Assembly (NCBI GenBank): GCA_050697275.1
Contig: JBOGZI010000108.1
Span: 1-9,989 of the forward strand
Length of the DNA: 9,989 bases
DNA from: JBOGZI01 sp050697275
GTDB lineage: Bacteria > Actinomycetota > Thermoleophilia > Solirubrobacterales > 70-9
Reading direction: 5' to 3'
The notes under the pieces are model-generated. The model was given only the letters and a program-made list of their open reading frames with translations, made no database searches and had not been told where the DNA came from. Below are positions 1-6,259 of the stretch, in pieces (the stretch's first letter is position 1; each line of letters begins with the position of its first letter). The position numbers and the translations under genes are program-made.

Positions 1-98
1 AGCCGCGAGACACCGAGCCCCCGGCGCCCGAGCCGGCCGAGCCCCCGGCGCCCGAGCCGGCCGAGCCCGACGTCGATCCTCGCGAGCCGCGAGCCTAG
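1..98 (+). CDS. C-terminal tail of an unidentified protein (partial, 5' end outside window)
   Basis: An open frame enters from the left edge (first complete codon at base 3) and stops at TAG 96-98. It encodes a tail rich in Pro, Glu and Ala, with the octapeptide EPPAPEPA present twice and then an acidic/basic ending (DVDPREPRA). Such Pro/Glu/Ala tails are usually disordered and give no clue to function, so I do not name the protein. The reading frame is supported by the 24-bp repeat being a multiple of three and by the stop lying 9 bases before the next gene's ATG. The stop overlaps a possible -10 element of that gene. Confidence 0.5.
   Translation, partial: PRDTEPPAPEPAEPPAPEPAEPDVDPREPRA
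15..68 (+). repeat. 24-bp in-frame tandem repeat, about 2.25 copies
   Basis: Two identical 24-base units lie at 15-38 and 39-62, followed by the first six bases of a third at 63-68. They encode the repeated EPPAPEPA segment at the C-terminus of the partial upstream protein. The copies are identical at the DNA level, which suggests recent slippage-type expansion. Confidence 0.85.
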
Positions 99-101
99 GA
101 T
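96..101 (+). promoter_or_regulatory. Possible TANNNT -10 element for a leaderless GNAT transcript
   Basis: TAGGAT lies six bases before the ATG at 108 and overlaps the TAG stop of the preceding gene. The six bases between (CGGCGG) are only a poor Shine-Dalgarno. In actinobacteria, leaderless mRNAs typically have TANNNT about seven bases before the start codon. There is no obvious -35. The call rests on position and on the same pattern at three other genes here. Confidence 0.3.
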
Positions 102-107
102 CGGCGG

Positions 108-653
108 ATGGCGCGCGGGGTATCGCTGCGAGACTTCCGGCCCGGGGACGCCGAGGCCGTGCACCGCTGGCTCAACTCGCCGGCGGCGACCGCCAACCTG
201 CTCGAGCACCGCGACACCTTCAGCCTCGACGACGCCCGCCGCTGGGTGGAGCGAGCGATCGAGCAGGCCGAGGACCAGGGCGCCGAGGACCGCAAGTGGG
301 CGATCGAGTTCGAGGGGATCGACGAGCCGGTCGGCTACACGGCGCTCTACGGCCTGCGCAGGCAGACGGCGCCGGAGCTGGGCGCGGTCGTCGGCGACGA
401 GCGGGTGCGCGGCAAGGGTGTCGGTCGGGAGGCGGAGCGGCTCACCAACCTGAAGGCCTTCGAGGAGTTCGGCGCGCACAAGGTCTATGGCCGCATCCCC
501 GCCACCAACGAGGCGGCCAAGAAGGCCGTGATCTACAACGGCTGGCGGCAGGAGGGGGTGCTGCGCAGCCAGGTGCGGCACGGGGACGAGCTGATCGACG
601 TCGAGCTGTGGGGCGGCTTCCGCGAGGATCTGCCCGAGCCACCGGAGGATTGA
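108..653 (+). CDS. GNAT family N-acetyltransferase, RimJ/RimL-like
   Basis: A 181-residue protein of normal length for single-domain GNAT enzymes, which move an acetyl group from acetyl-CoA to an amine. The N-terminus (VSLRDFRPGDAEAVHRWLNS) is the usual first strand and helix of the RimJ/RimL subgroup. The acetyl-CoA-binding motif A is RGKGVG at residues 101-106. It is followed by the helix region ending in PATNEAA (131-137) and by a late YNGWRQEGVLR segment matching the conserved 'Y-x-x-x-G-F-x-x-E-G' region of these enzymes. The substrate cannot be told; protein N-termini, amino sugars or small amines are all possible. It starts 9 bases after the previous stop. Its own TGA (651-653) is almost back to back with the probable start region of the next gene, so the two may be coupled. 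The start is the first in-frame ATG and fits the family N-terminus. Confidence 0.88.
   Translation: MARGVSLRDFRPGDAEAVHRWLNSPAATANLLEHRDTFSLDDARRWVERAIEQAEDQGAEDRKWAIEFEGIDEPVGYTALYGLRRQTAPELGAVVGDERVRGKGVGREAERLTNLKAFEEFGAHKVYGRIPATNEAAKKAVIYNGWRQEGVLRSQVRHGDELIDVELWGGFREDLPEPPED
643..648 (+). promoter_or_regulatory. Strong Shine-Dalgarno-like CGGAGG before an in-frame CTG (655)
   Basis: GGAGG at 644-648 lies inside the last codons of the GNAT gene and six bases before CTG 655, which is in frame with the FemAB-like gene. It also lies next to the GNAT stop. No ATG, GTG or TTG exists in that frame between the upstream stop (592-594) and GTG 745. The site therefore supports a non-canonical CTG start or reinitiation there. 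Confidence 0.4.
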
Positions 654-744
654 GCTGCGCGCCGCCCTGATCGAGGACGGCGGCGCCGCCGCCTCGGAGC
701 CCGCCCAGTTCTTCCGCTCGCCCGAGTTCCTGGCGGCGGAGCGG

Positions 745-1587
745 GTGACCCACACCCTGACGATCGACGGAGAGGACCCCGTCGCGCTGCCGCTGATCGT
801 GCGCCCGATCGAGGGCACCGGGCTTCGGGACGCGATCTCCCCCTACGGCTACCCGGGAGCCGCCGGCGCCCCCGAGCGCCCCCCGGACCCGGGGGCGGTC
901 GACTGGTCCGAGACCGGGCTGGTCAGCGTCTTCGTGCGCGACCGGATCGGCGGGAAGGGATCTCTCGCCGGGGGCACCGAGCGCTCGCGGGTGCAGATCG
1001 CCGACCCGGGCGCAGACGGTGGCGTCCGCAAGCGGCTTCGCGAGCAGATCCGCCGCAACGAGCGCCGCGGCTGGCGGGTCGAGGCGGTTCGTGGAAGGGA
1101 CGCCGGCGAGCCCGCCCGGAGCGCCTTCGAGCGCACCTACGCGCAGACCATGGCCAGGACGGACGCCGCCGAGCGCTACCTGTACGAGAGCGAGTACTTC
1201 GAGCGGCTGCTGGGCAGCGAGCCGGCGTGGCTGCTGCTGGCCGTCAAGGGGGACGAGGGACCGACCGCCGGCGCGATCGCCGCGGCCAGCGACGGTCACC
1301 TGCACTACTACCTGGGCGGGACCGCCGCCGACGCGCTCACCGACTCGCCGATGAAGAACGTGTTCGCCGCGATGATCGACCTCGCGCGTCAGCTCGGGCT
1401 GGCGCTCAACCTGGGCGGCGGGGTGCAGCCGGGCGACTCGCTGGAGTCGTTCAAGCGCGGCTTCGCCAACGCCGACGCCCCCTTCCGCACCCACGAGGTC
1501 GTCTGCGACGCGGAGGCCTACGAGCGGCTCAGCGGCGCCTCAGGGCCGGCCCCGGCGGGCTTCTTCCCGGGCTACCGGGCCGGTTGA
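745..1587 (+). CDS. FemAB/BioF2-like (Acetyltransf_6, GNAT-fold) acyltransferase; true start probably upstream
   Basis: From GTG 745 the protein has 280 residues. The FemAB/BioF2-like fold is seen in the basic 'RKRLREQIRRNERRGWRV' helix (residues 95-112), the HLHYYLGGT strand (185-193), and the C-terminal LGGGVQPGDSLESFKRGF block (223-240), where this family normally ends with a G-G-x-x-x-x-D-S-L-x-x-F-K motif. Relatives transfer aminoacyl or acyl groups in peptidoglycan cross-bridge or surface polysaccharide synthesis; the substrate here is unknown. The 30 codons before GTG 745 (from CTG 655) are all G/C-ending and encode AQFFRSPEFLAAE, which resembles the family's N-terminal 'F-F-x-S-P-x-W' region. 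The real protein is therefore probably about 310 residues, starting at CTG 655 one base after the GNAT stop. Its 3' end overlaps the convergent amidase gene by 48 bp. The family call is firm and the start is not. Confidence 0.82.
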   Translation: MTHTLTIDGEDPVALPLIVRPIEGTGLRDAISPYGYPGAAGAPERPPDPGAVDWSETGLVSVFVRDRIGGKGSLAGGTERSRVQIADPGADGGVRKRLREQIRRNERRGWRVEAVRGRDAGEPARSAFERTYAQTMARTDAAERYLYESEYFERLLGSEPAWLLLAVKGDEGPTAGAIAAASDGHLHYYLGGTAADALTDSPMKNVFAAMIDLARQLGLALNLGGGVQPGDSLESFKRGFANADAPFRTHEVVCDAEAYERLSGASGPAPAGFFPGYRAG

Positions 1588-2868
1588 GCGCCTCGCCCGC
1601 AGCTCTCGCCGCTTCGCCCGCAGCTTTCGCCGCTTCGCCCGCTGCTTGCGCTTGCACTTCTTGCACTTCTGGCAGGCCTTGCTCGCCTTGCCCTTTCGCT
1701 TGCAGCGCCGACACGGCTTCCTGCACGCTACCCGGCCGCCGATCCGCTTCTGCACGGCCGTTCGGATTGACGGGAGGTACGAGTAGAGGCCGCCCGGACA
1801 GGCCGTCAGCCCGAGGTCGAGGTGGCCGGAGATCCGCGGCGCGGTGATCACGCTTCCGCTCGGGTACTTGTTCTGCGAGCCGCCCCCGGAGGTGAGCGAG
1901 ATCGTGCCGGTCGCCGGGGTCGCCTTGCTCACCTTCAGCTTCCAGGCGAGGTACTGGATGATCGAATCCACCGCCGCCGGGGTCGGTGCCTCGCTGGTGT
2001 GGTCGCCGACCGAGGCGATCGAGGTGGTCTCGTCGTTGAAGCCCTGGGCGTGAGCGCCTACGACGGGGGACTGCAGGCCCCCCGCCCGCCCTTCGTAGAG
2101 CGTGCCGTAGCGGTCGACGAGCGCGTTGTAGCCGATGTCGTCCCACCCGTTGCCGTAGACGTGGAAGCGGCAGATCCCGAGCACGATCCCCGGCGCCTCC
2201 TCCGGCGTGTAATCGTTGGCGCTGACCGTGTGGTGGACGACCGCGGCCCCGACGCTCCCGTAATCGGGGCGGCCGCGCGGAGGACAGCCTGTTCCCGGCG
2301 TGTCGGCGCCCCACCCTGCCCGCGGGGTGATCGGCGGCACCGGGGCGCCGGCCTCGGCGACGGTCGCCGTGGCGAGCGAGACGAAGGCGGTGTTGATCGC
2401 TCCGCGCGCCGCGTGCAGCAGCCGGGACGCGGTGCCGCCGGCCGTGCCGCTGACGTTGACGAAGTGCAGGGTGCCGTCGGGCCGGAAGGGCGCCCTCACC
2501 TGGACCTGGTCGGCACCGCCCGCATAGATCGGGGTGCCGTCCGCCTGCTCCACCCACCCACTCCACGAGCCCCCGTCGTCGCGGACCCGGATCTCGAGCT
2601 GGCGCATCTCCTGGGCGATCCCGACCAGATCGAACTCGTGCGGCGCCTCTACCGGGGCCGAGATCCAGCGAGCGGGCCGTTCGCCCCGCTCGGAGGCGCG
2701 CGCCAGCCGCTTCACCGCGTGGCGGGCGAGCCGCTTCGACCCGGGCACAGACCGCTCGAAGTCCACCCCGCCCGGGGTGTACGGACGCAGGGAGAGCGCC
2801 GGCGCCGCCACCCAGGCGGCGAACACCGCGATCACCAGCGCTATGACTGCGAGCAGCTTCCAGCGCAT
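1540..2868 (-). CDS. Secreted N-acetylmuramoyl-L-alanine amidase (PGRP/Amidase_2) with Cys-rich basic tail
   Basis: A 442-residue exported peptidoglycan amidase, cleaving the bond between muramic acid and the stem peptide. An N-terminal hydrophobic segment (residues 4-27) is a signal peptide or anchor. Residues about 75-160 look like the beta-rich domain that precedes PGRP domains in actinobacteria (SWSGWVEQ, GGADQVQVR). The catalytic domain spans about 178-375. RAGWGAD and VVHHT give zinc ligand His212, YGNGWDDIGYN is the active-site loop, and GHLDLGLTACPG gives His349 and Cys357, so the three zinc ligands are intact. Residues 378-442 form an extreme polybasic tail with six cysteines (C382, C386, C389, C399, C402, C405) that the family normally lacks. 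The start at ATG 2868 has GGA six bases upstream. ATG 2889 in the same frame would add MACSGQK but has no ribosome site. The 3' end overlaps the FemAB-like gene. The gene diverges from the PQQ dehydrogenase gene across a short gap with no clear promoter match. Confidence 0.9.
   Translation of the reverse strand: MRWKLLAVIALVIAVFAAWVAAPALSLRPYTPGGVDFERSVPGSKRLARHAVKRLARASERGERPARWISAPVEAPHEFDLVGIAQEMRQLEIRVRDDGGSWSGWVEQADGTPIYAGGADQVQVRAPFRPDGTLHFVNVSGTAGGTASRLLHAARGAINTAFVSLATATVAEAGAPVPPITPRAGWGADTPGTGCPPRGRPDYGSVGAAVVHHTVSANDYTPEEAPGIVLGICRFHVYGNGWDDIGYNALVDRYGTLYEGRAGGLQSPVVGAHAQGFNDETTSIASVGDHTSEAPTPAAVDSIIQYLAWKLKVSKATPATGTISLTSGGGSQNKYPSGSVITAPRISGHLDLGLTACPGGLYSYLPSIRTAVQKRIGGRVACRKPCRRCKRKGKASKACQKCKKCKRKQRAKRRKLRAKRRELRARRSTGPVAREEARRGRP
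1594..1653 (-). repeat. Degenerate 21-bp tandem repeat in the amidase tail
   Basis: Units at 1594-1614 and 1615-1635 differ by one base, and a diverged partial unit follows at 1636-1653. Read on the minus strand they encode the repeating heptad KRRKLRA/KRRELRA. The repeat accounts for part of the polybasic C-terminal extension of the amidase and implies growth by in-frame duplication. Confidence 0.75.
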
Positions 2869-2944
2869 CTTCTGTCCGGAACACGCCATAGGGGCTTGTG
2901 TTTCTCTTAACAGCGGCCGATTCCCCGATTGAACGAGGGGCTGC

Positions 2945-4552
2945 ATGCGACGAATCGCGTTGCTCACATCCCTGCTCGCCATCGCCCTGCTCGCCGCCCC
3001 GGCGCAGGCGCAGCAGCTGGTCCCCTTCGGCGGTCAGACCTACGCCTCGCCCTACTACGTCACCGGCGAGCCGGGAGATCCGAGCCGGATCTACGTGGTG
3101 GAGGCCGCCGGGCGGATCCGCGTGGTGGACGACGGCACCACGCAGGCCGGCGCCTTCCTCGACGTCAGCGGCGACGTCTGCGATTCGGGCGACGGCTGCG
3201 GCGGCGAATCGGGGATGTTCTCGATGGCGCTGGCGCCGGACTACGCCACCAGCGGCCTCTTCTACGTCTTCTACACGCGGGTCGCCGCCGCGGGGCACGA
3301 TCTGGTGATCAGGGAGTTCCGGCGCACCACCAACCCGAACGACGTGGACGAGAGCACCGCTAGGGACGTCCTGGTCATCCCTCATCCGGCTGCCGCCAAC
3401 CACAACGGCGGGCAGCTCCAGTTTGGTCCCGACGGCTACCTCTACATCGCCACCGGCGACGGTGGCGGGGCGAACGACCCCGGGGGGAACGCCCAGAGCC
3501 TGGACAGCCTGCTCGGGAAGCTGCTGCGGATCGACCCGGCTGGAACGCAGCCGCTCGAGTACGAGAGCCCGGCTGACAACCCGTTCGCGGGCGCGACTCC
3601 CGGGGCAGATGAGATCTACGCCTACGGCCTGCGCAATCCCTACCGCTTCTCCTTCGATCGGCTGACCGGCGATCTGATCATCGGGGACGTCGGCCAGGGG
3701 GCCTGGGAGGAGATCGATTTCGTGCCCGCCGGCGGCGCGGGCGGCCTCAACTTCGGCTGGGACTGCTTCGAGGGGACTGCGTCGGCCACCTCGAGCGGCG
3801 AGCCGCAGTGCAACCCGATGCAGGGGGTCCACAGCCCGCCCGTCCATCAGTACGCCAACCCTCCGGGGCCCGGCAACGCCGCGATCAACGGGGGATACGT
3901 GGTCCGCGACACCACCGTGCCATCGCTGCTGGGCCGCTACCTCTACGCGGACAGCTCCGGGGCGTTCCCGGAGATCCGCTCGGTGACGCTCTTTCCGGGG
4001 GGCGCGAGCGGGGACGCCAGCACGGGGCTCGCCGGCGGCACCTCGTCCTTCGGCGAGGACGCCTGCGGGCACGTCTACGTGGCGCATTTCGACGGGACCG
4101 TGAGCCGCATCCAGCAATCCACCGCCGAACCCGCCTGCGCGCCGCCGCCGGCGGCGGTGACGCCGCTGCCGCCGCTGCCGCCCACTGCCTGTCCGGGATC
4201 GCCGGGCTGCGACGCCCACGGCCCCCTGCTCGAGCTCCAGCTGGGCAAGGCGAGGCGCGCCGCCAAACGGGGCAAGGTGACCGTGGTCCTGAGCTGCAGC
4301 GAGGGCTGCACCGTGCGGGCGAGCGGGAAGATCGTGCTCGCGGGCAGGGACATCGGGCTCGATCCCGACCAGGAGACGCTGCCCGCCTGGCGCAAGGGTG
4401 CCCTCAGCCTCGACCTCTCGCGAAACGAGAGACGACGCCTGCGCCGCAAGCTGGCACGTGGCAGGAAGGCGAGGGCGGCTCTCGACCTGGTCGCCTCGGA
4501 CCCGCTCGGGAACGAGGGAATCGTCGAGCCGCGCGTTCGGCAGCGCCGCTAG
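2945..4552 (+). CDS. Secreted PQQ-dependent sugar dehydrogenase-like protein (GSDH/sorbosone dehydrogenase family)
   Basis: A 535-residue protein with a clear signal peptide (RRIALLTSLLAIALLAAPAQA, cleavage near residue 22) and a six-bladed propeller of the soluble quinoprotein glucose dehydrogenase family, which oxidises sugar hydroxyls using PQQ and calcium. Key blocks are NHNGGQLQFGPDGYLYIATGDG (152-173, with His153 at the catalytic-base position), LLGKLLRID (189-197), GLRNPYRFSFD (228-238), DVGQGAWEEIDFV (248-260), NFGWDCFEG (269-277) and INGGYVVRD (314-322). After a Pro-rich linker (about 396-415) comes a roughly 110-residue basic domain with a CSEGC motif (451-455) and an Arg/Lys-rich helix (493-510). 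This looks like the small beta-sandwich appended to secreted proteins in Solirubrobacter relatives. GAGGGG precedes the ATG at good spacing. The last four bases (CTAG) are shared with the stop of the convergent DUF3105 gene. Substrate and PQQ supply are unknown; no pqq genes are in view. Confidence 0.9.
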   Translation: MRRIALLTSLLAIALLAAPAQAQQLVPFGGQTYASPYYVTGEPGDPSRIYVVEAAGRIRVVDDGTTQAGAFLDVSGDVCDSGDGCGGESGMFSMALAPDYATSGLFYVFYTRVAAAGHDLVIREFRRTTNPNDVDESTARDVLVIPHPAAANHNGGQLQFGPDGYLYIATGDGGGANDPGGNAQSLDSLLGKLLRIDPAGTQPLEYESPADNPFAGATPGADEIYAYGLRNPYRFSFDRLTGDLIIGDVGQGAWEEIDFVPAGGAGGLNFGWDCFEGTASATSSGEPQCNPMQGVHSPPVHQYANPPGPGNAAINGGYVVRDTTVPSLLGRYLYADSSGAFPEIRSVTLFPGGASGDASTGLAGGTSSFGEDACGHVYVAHFDGTVSRIQQSTAEPACAPPPAAVTPLPPLPPTACPGSPGCDAHGPLLELQLGKARRAAKRGKVTVVLSCSEGCTVRASGKIVLAGRDIGLDPDQETLPAWRKGALSLDLSRNERRRLRRKLARGRKARAALDLVASDPLGNEGIVEPRVRQRR

Positions 4553-5355
4553 AGGCTGATCGGGACGTTCTCGGGGCCGTTGCCCCGGAAGGTGTCTCGG
4601 AAGTTCCGGACCACGTCGAGCACCACCTCGTTGTACTCGGGGCAGACCACCTGGTTCTGCCAGGCCGTGACCGCCACCGCGTAGTCGGGCGGCTTCGATG
4701 CGTAGGGCGCCTCACCGTCGGGGAAGAGGAGGATCCCGTCGGGGTCCTCGTCGAAGACGCCCTTGAGCGCGAGCTGCTCCTCCTCGGGGAGCTCCGGGTC
4801 GTAGTGGATCTCGATCCTGCCGTGCTCCATCGAGTGCACCGTCCGCGCGGTCGGCGGGCGCTCCCGGTAGGCCCCGTCCGCCAGCGCGCCGGACCCGTTC
4901 TCCGCCGGGGCCCCGTAGTGGTCGCCCGAGGTGGGTGGGACGGTCTTGTAGGCGCCGGGCTCGTCGCCCTGCGCCTCGTCGGTGAAGTGGCTGTTGCCCT
5001 CGTCGGGCAGGTTGAGGTTGAGCTCGCAGCCCGCCATCCTGGCCGACTGCTCGAGGTCCCCGAGCTGGATCGGGGGAGGCGCGGTGCCCTCGCGCTCGTC
5101 GCACTCGAGGCCGTCGGTGACCCCGCTGTCGATCTCCACGTGCGCGTTCTCGCCGCAGCTGCTGCCCCCGCCGTTCCCGCCGCCGTCGCCGCCGCTGGTG
5201 ACCACGACGACGAGCCCGGCGAGCACCGCCGCGCCGAGCAGACCCGCGACGACGTACCCGGCGATCAGCCGGCGTCGCGCCGACGATTGCTCGTGCTGCT
5301 CGGCGGCGAGCCGCTCGGCCCGCAGGCGCTCCTTTTCCTCTCGGCGACTGGACAT
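4549..5355 (-). CDS. Membrane-anchored DUF3105 domain protein
   Basis: A 268-residue protein of unknown function. It has a charged cytoplasmic N-terminus (1-29, Glu/Arg-rich, helical), one transmembrane helix (about 30-53), a Gly/Ser linker (54-66) and an extracytoplasmic domain. That domain carries the DUF3105 hallmarks: AGC (108-110), SHF (122-124), PPTSGDHYGAP (140-150) and VHSMEHGRIEIHY (173-185). The repeated His residues (H123, H146, H174, H178) look like a possible metal site, but this is inference. Four cysteines lie outside the membrane (C67, C85, C110, C238) and could form two disulfides. It is the last gene of a same-strand run after metF and the hydrolase, 36 bp from the hydrolase. 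No Shine-Dalgarno precedes ATG 5355, but TAGATT lies nine bases upstream. The stop overlaps that of the convergent dehydrogenase. Confidence 0.88.
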   Translation of the reverse strand: MSSRREEKERLRAERLAAEQHEQSSARRRLIAGYVVAGLLGAAVLAGLVVVVTSGGDGGGNGGGSSCGENAHVEIDSGVTDGLECDEREGTAPPPIQLGDLEQSARMAGCELNLNLPDEGNSHFTDEAQGDEPGAYKTVPPTSGDHYGAPAENGSGALADGAYRERPPTARTVHSMEHGRIEIHYDPELPEEEQLALKGVFDEDPDGILLFPDGEAPYASKPPDYAVAVTAWQNQVVCPEYNEVVLDVVRNFRDTFRGNGPENVPISL

Positions 5356-5364
5356 ACCGGCATG

Positions 5365-5370
5365 AATCTA
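5365..5370 (-). promoter_or_regulatory. Possible TANNNT -10 element for a leaderless DUF3105 transcript
   Basis: On the minus strand TAGATT ends nine bases before ATG 5355, and the bases between contain no purine-rich ribosome site. This matches the arrangement of leaderless actinobacterial promoters. No -35 match was seen. If active, it would give this gene its own transcript separate from the hydrolase. Confidence 0.3.
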
Positions 5371-5391
5371 ACGAGCGCGCTGAAGGTGCGC

Positions 5392-6225
5392 TTAGCCCGC
5401 CGAGGCGACTTCCGCCGGGCGCTCCTCCGCCCGGCCCTCCCAGACGTCGTCGAGGAAGGTGGCGAGCTCCTCGTCCAGCCGCTTGGGGGTGATCCGCCAT
5501 TCGAGGATCGAGTTCGCCTCGGTCAGGCGGGTGTTCGGCAGCTCCTCCGCGAGCATCCCGGAGTCGGAGAAAGGATGGAGCGGGTCGGCGTGATGGCCGA
5601 TCACCAGGGTCGGCTGCTCCATCCTCACTCGCTCGTCGTGGTGGGGCGCGGAGGCGCCGAGGAAGAGGCCCTCGAGCACCGCGTTCGACGGCACCGGGTC
5701 CTGCCGCAGCCAGTCGAGCCCGATGTCGATCAGCATGTTGGTGCGCGGGATTCTCCCGGCGAGGCTGGAGACGACCTTGAGCAGGGGGGTTCCGAGGCGC
5801 AGCGCCACCATGATCGGGGCGAAGGTGACCGCCGCCGCGAGCAGGGCGTTGTCGAGCACGGGCATCTCGATCATCATCGCCTTCACCCGCTCCGGAAAGT
5901 CCTTGGTGGCGGTCAGGCTGACGTTGGCGCCGAGCGAGGTCCCCCCGATCACCGCCTTGTCGAGCTCGAGGTGGTCGAGCAGACCGATCACCTGCTGCGC
6001 GAAGAAGGCCATCGAGTAATGGACCATCTCCGGCGGGCGGTCCGAGGTGCCGTGGCCGAGCAGGTCCACAGTGACCACCCGGTTGCCGCGCTCCGCCATC
6101 GCCGGTCCGAGCCGCTCGAACATGCGGCGGTTCATCAGCAGTCCGTGGATCAGGACCAGGGGGCGATCCCCCTCGCCGTAGACGTCGAAGTGGATCTCGT
6201 GACCGTTGTGGTCGAACTCCGGCAT
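5392..6225 (-). CDS. Alpha/beta-hydrolase fold protein, catalytic His apparently missing
   Basis: A 277-residue cytoplasmic alpha/beta-hydrolase of normal length. LVLIHGLLMN (23-32) holds the oxyanion-hole HG motif, DLLGHGTSDRP (54-64) is the usual loop after strand 4, and GGTSLGA (94-100) is the nucleophile elbow with Ser97. A cap-like hydrophobic stretch follows (about 125-175). HADPLHP (212-218) gives a probable acid, Asp214. The final catalytic His normally sits in a 'G-H-x-x' turn just before the last helix. Here that position reads EANSILEWR (236-244), with no His after residue 217. The protein may use another residue, act as a lyase or binding protein, or belong to a subfamily with a shifted triad. 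It lies 34 bp after metF and 36 bp before the DUF3105 gene, all on one strand. No Shine-Dalgarno precedes ATG 6225, but TAGACT lies seven bases before it. Substrate unknown. Confidence 0.88.
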   Translation of the reverse strand: MPEFDHNGHEIHFDVYGEGDRPLVLIHGLLMNRRMFERLGPAMAERGNRVVTVDLLGHGTSDRPPEMVHYSMAFFAQQVIGLLDHLELDKAVIGGTSLGANVSLTATKDFPERVKAMMIEMPVLDNALLAAAVTFAPIMVALRLGTPLLKVVSSLAGRIPRTNMLIDIGLDWLRQDPVPSNAVLEGLFLGASAPHHDERVRMEQPTLVIGHHADPLHPFSDSGMLAEELPNTRLTEANSILEWRITPKRLDEELATFLDDVWEGRAEERPAEVASAG

Positions 6226-6232
6226 CTGCGGG

Positions 6233-6238
6233 AGTCTA
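6233..6238 (-). promoter_or_regulatory. Possible TANNNT -10 element for a leaderless hydrolase transcript
   Basis: On the minus strand TAGACT ends seven bases before ATG 6225, the classic spacing for a leaderless start. The intervening CCCGCAG is not a ribosome site. It lies in the 34-bp gap after metF, so the gene could be transcribed both from metF and from its own start. Confidence 0.33.
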
Positions 6239-6259
6239 GGAACCCGCCGGATGCCGCCG

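Noticed and set aside
15..68. CRISPR-like direct repeats
   Set aside because: The units are contiguous without spacers and lie in frame in a coding tail; they are a protein tandem repeat.
442..1494. 350-codon open frame antisense to the GNAT and FemAB-like genes
   Set aside because: Both sense genes have conserved motifs. The antisense translation is low-complexity Arg/Gly/Val.
2922..2940. CCCC...GGGG inverted repeat upstream of the dehydrogenase as an operator
   Set aside because: Only four bases pair and the inner bases do not match. The GGGG is explained by the ribosome site.
1529..4219. 896-codon open frame on the minus strand
   Set aside because: It is out of frame with the amidase and antisense to the dehydrogenase, both with complete domains. 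The translation is Arg/Gly/Pro/Ala-rich with no motif, typical of antisense frames in very GC-rich DNA.
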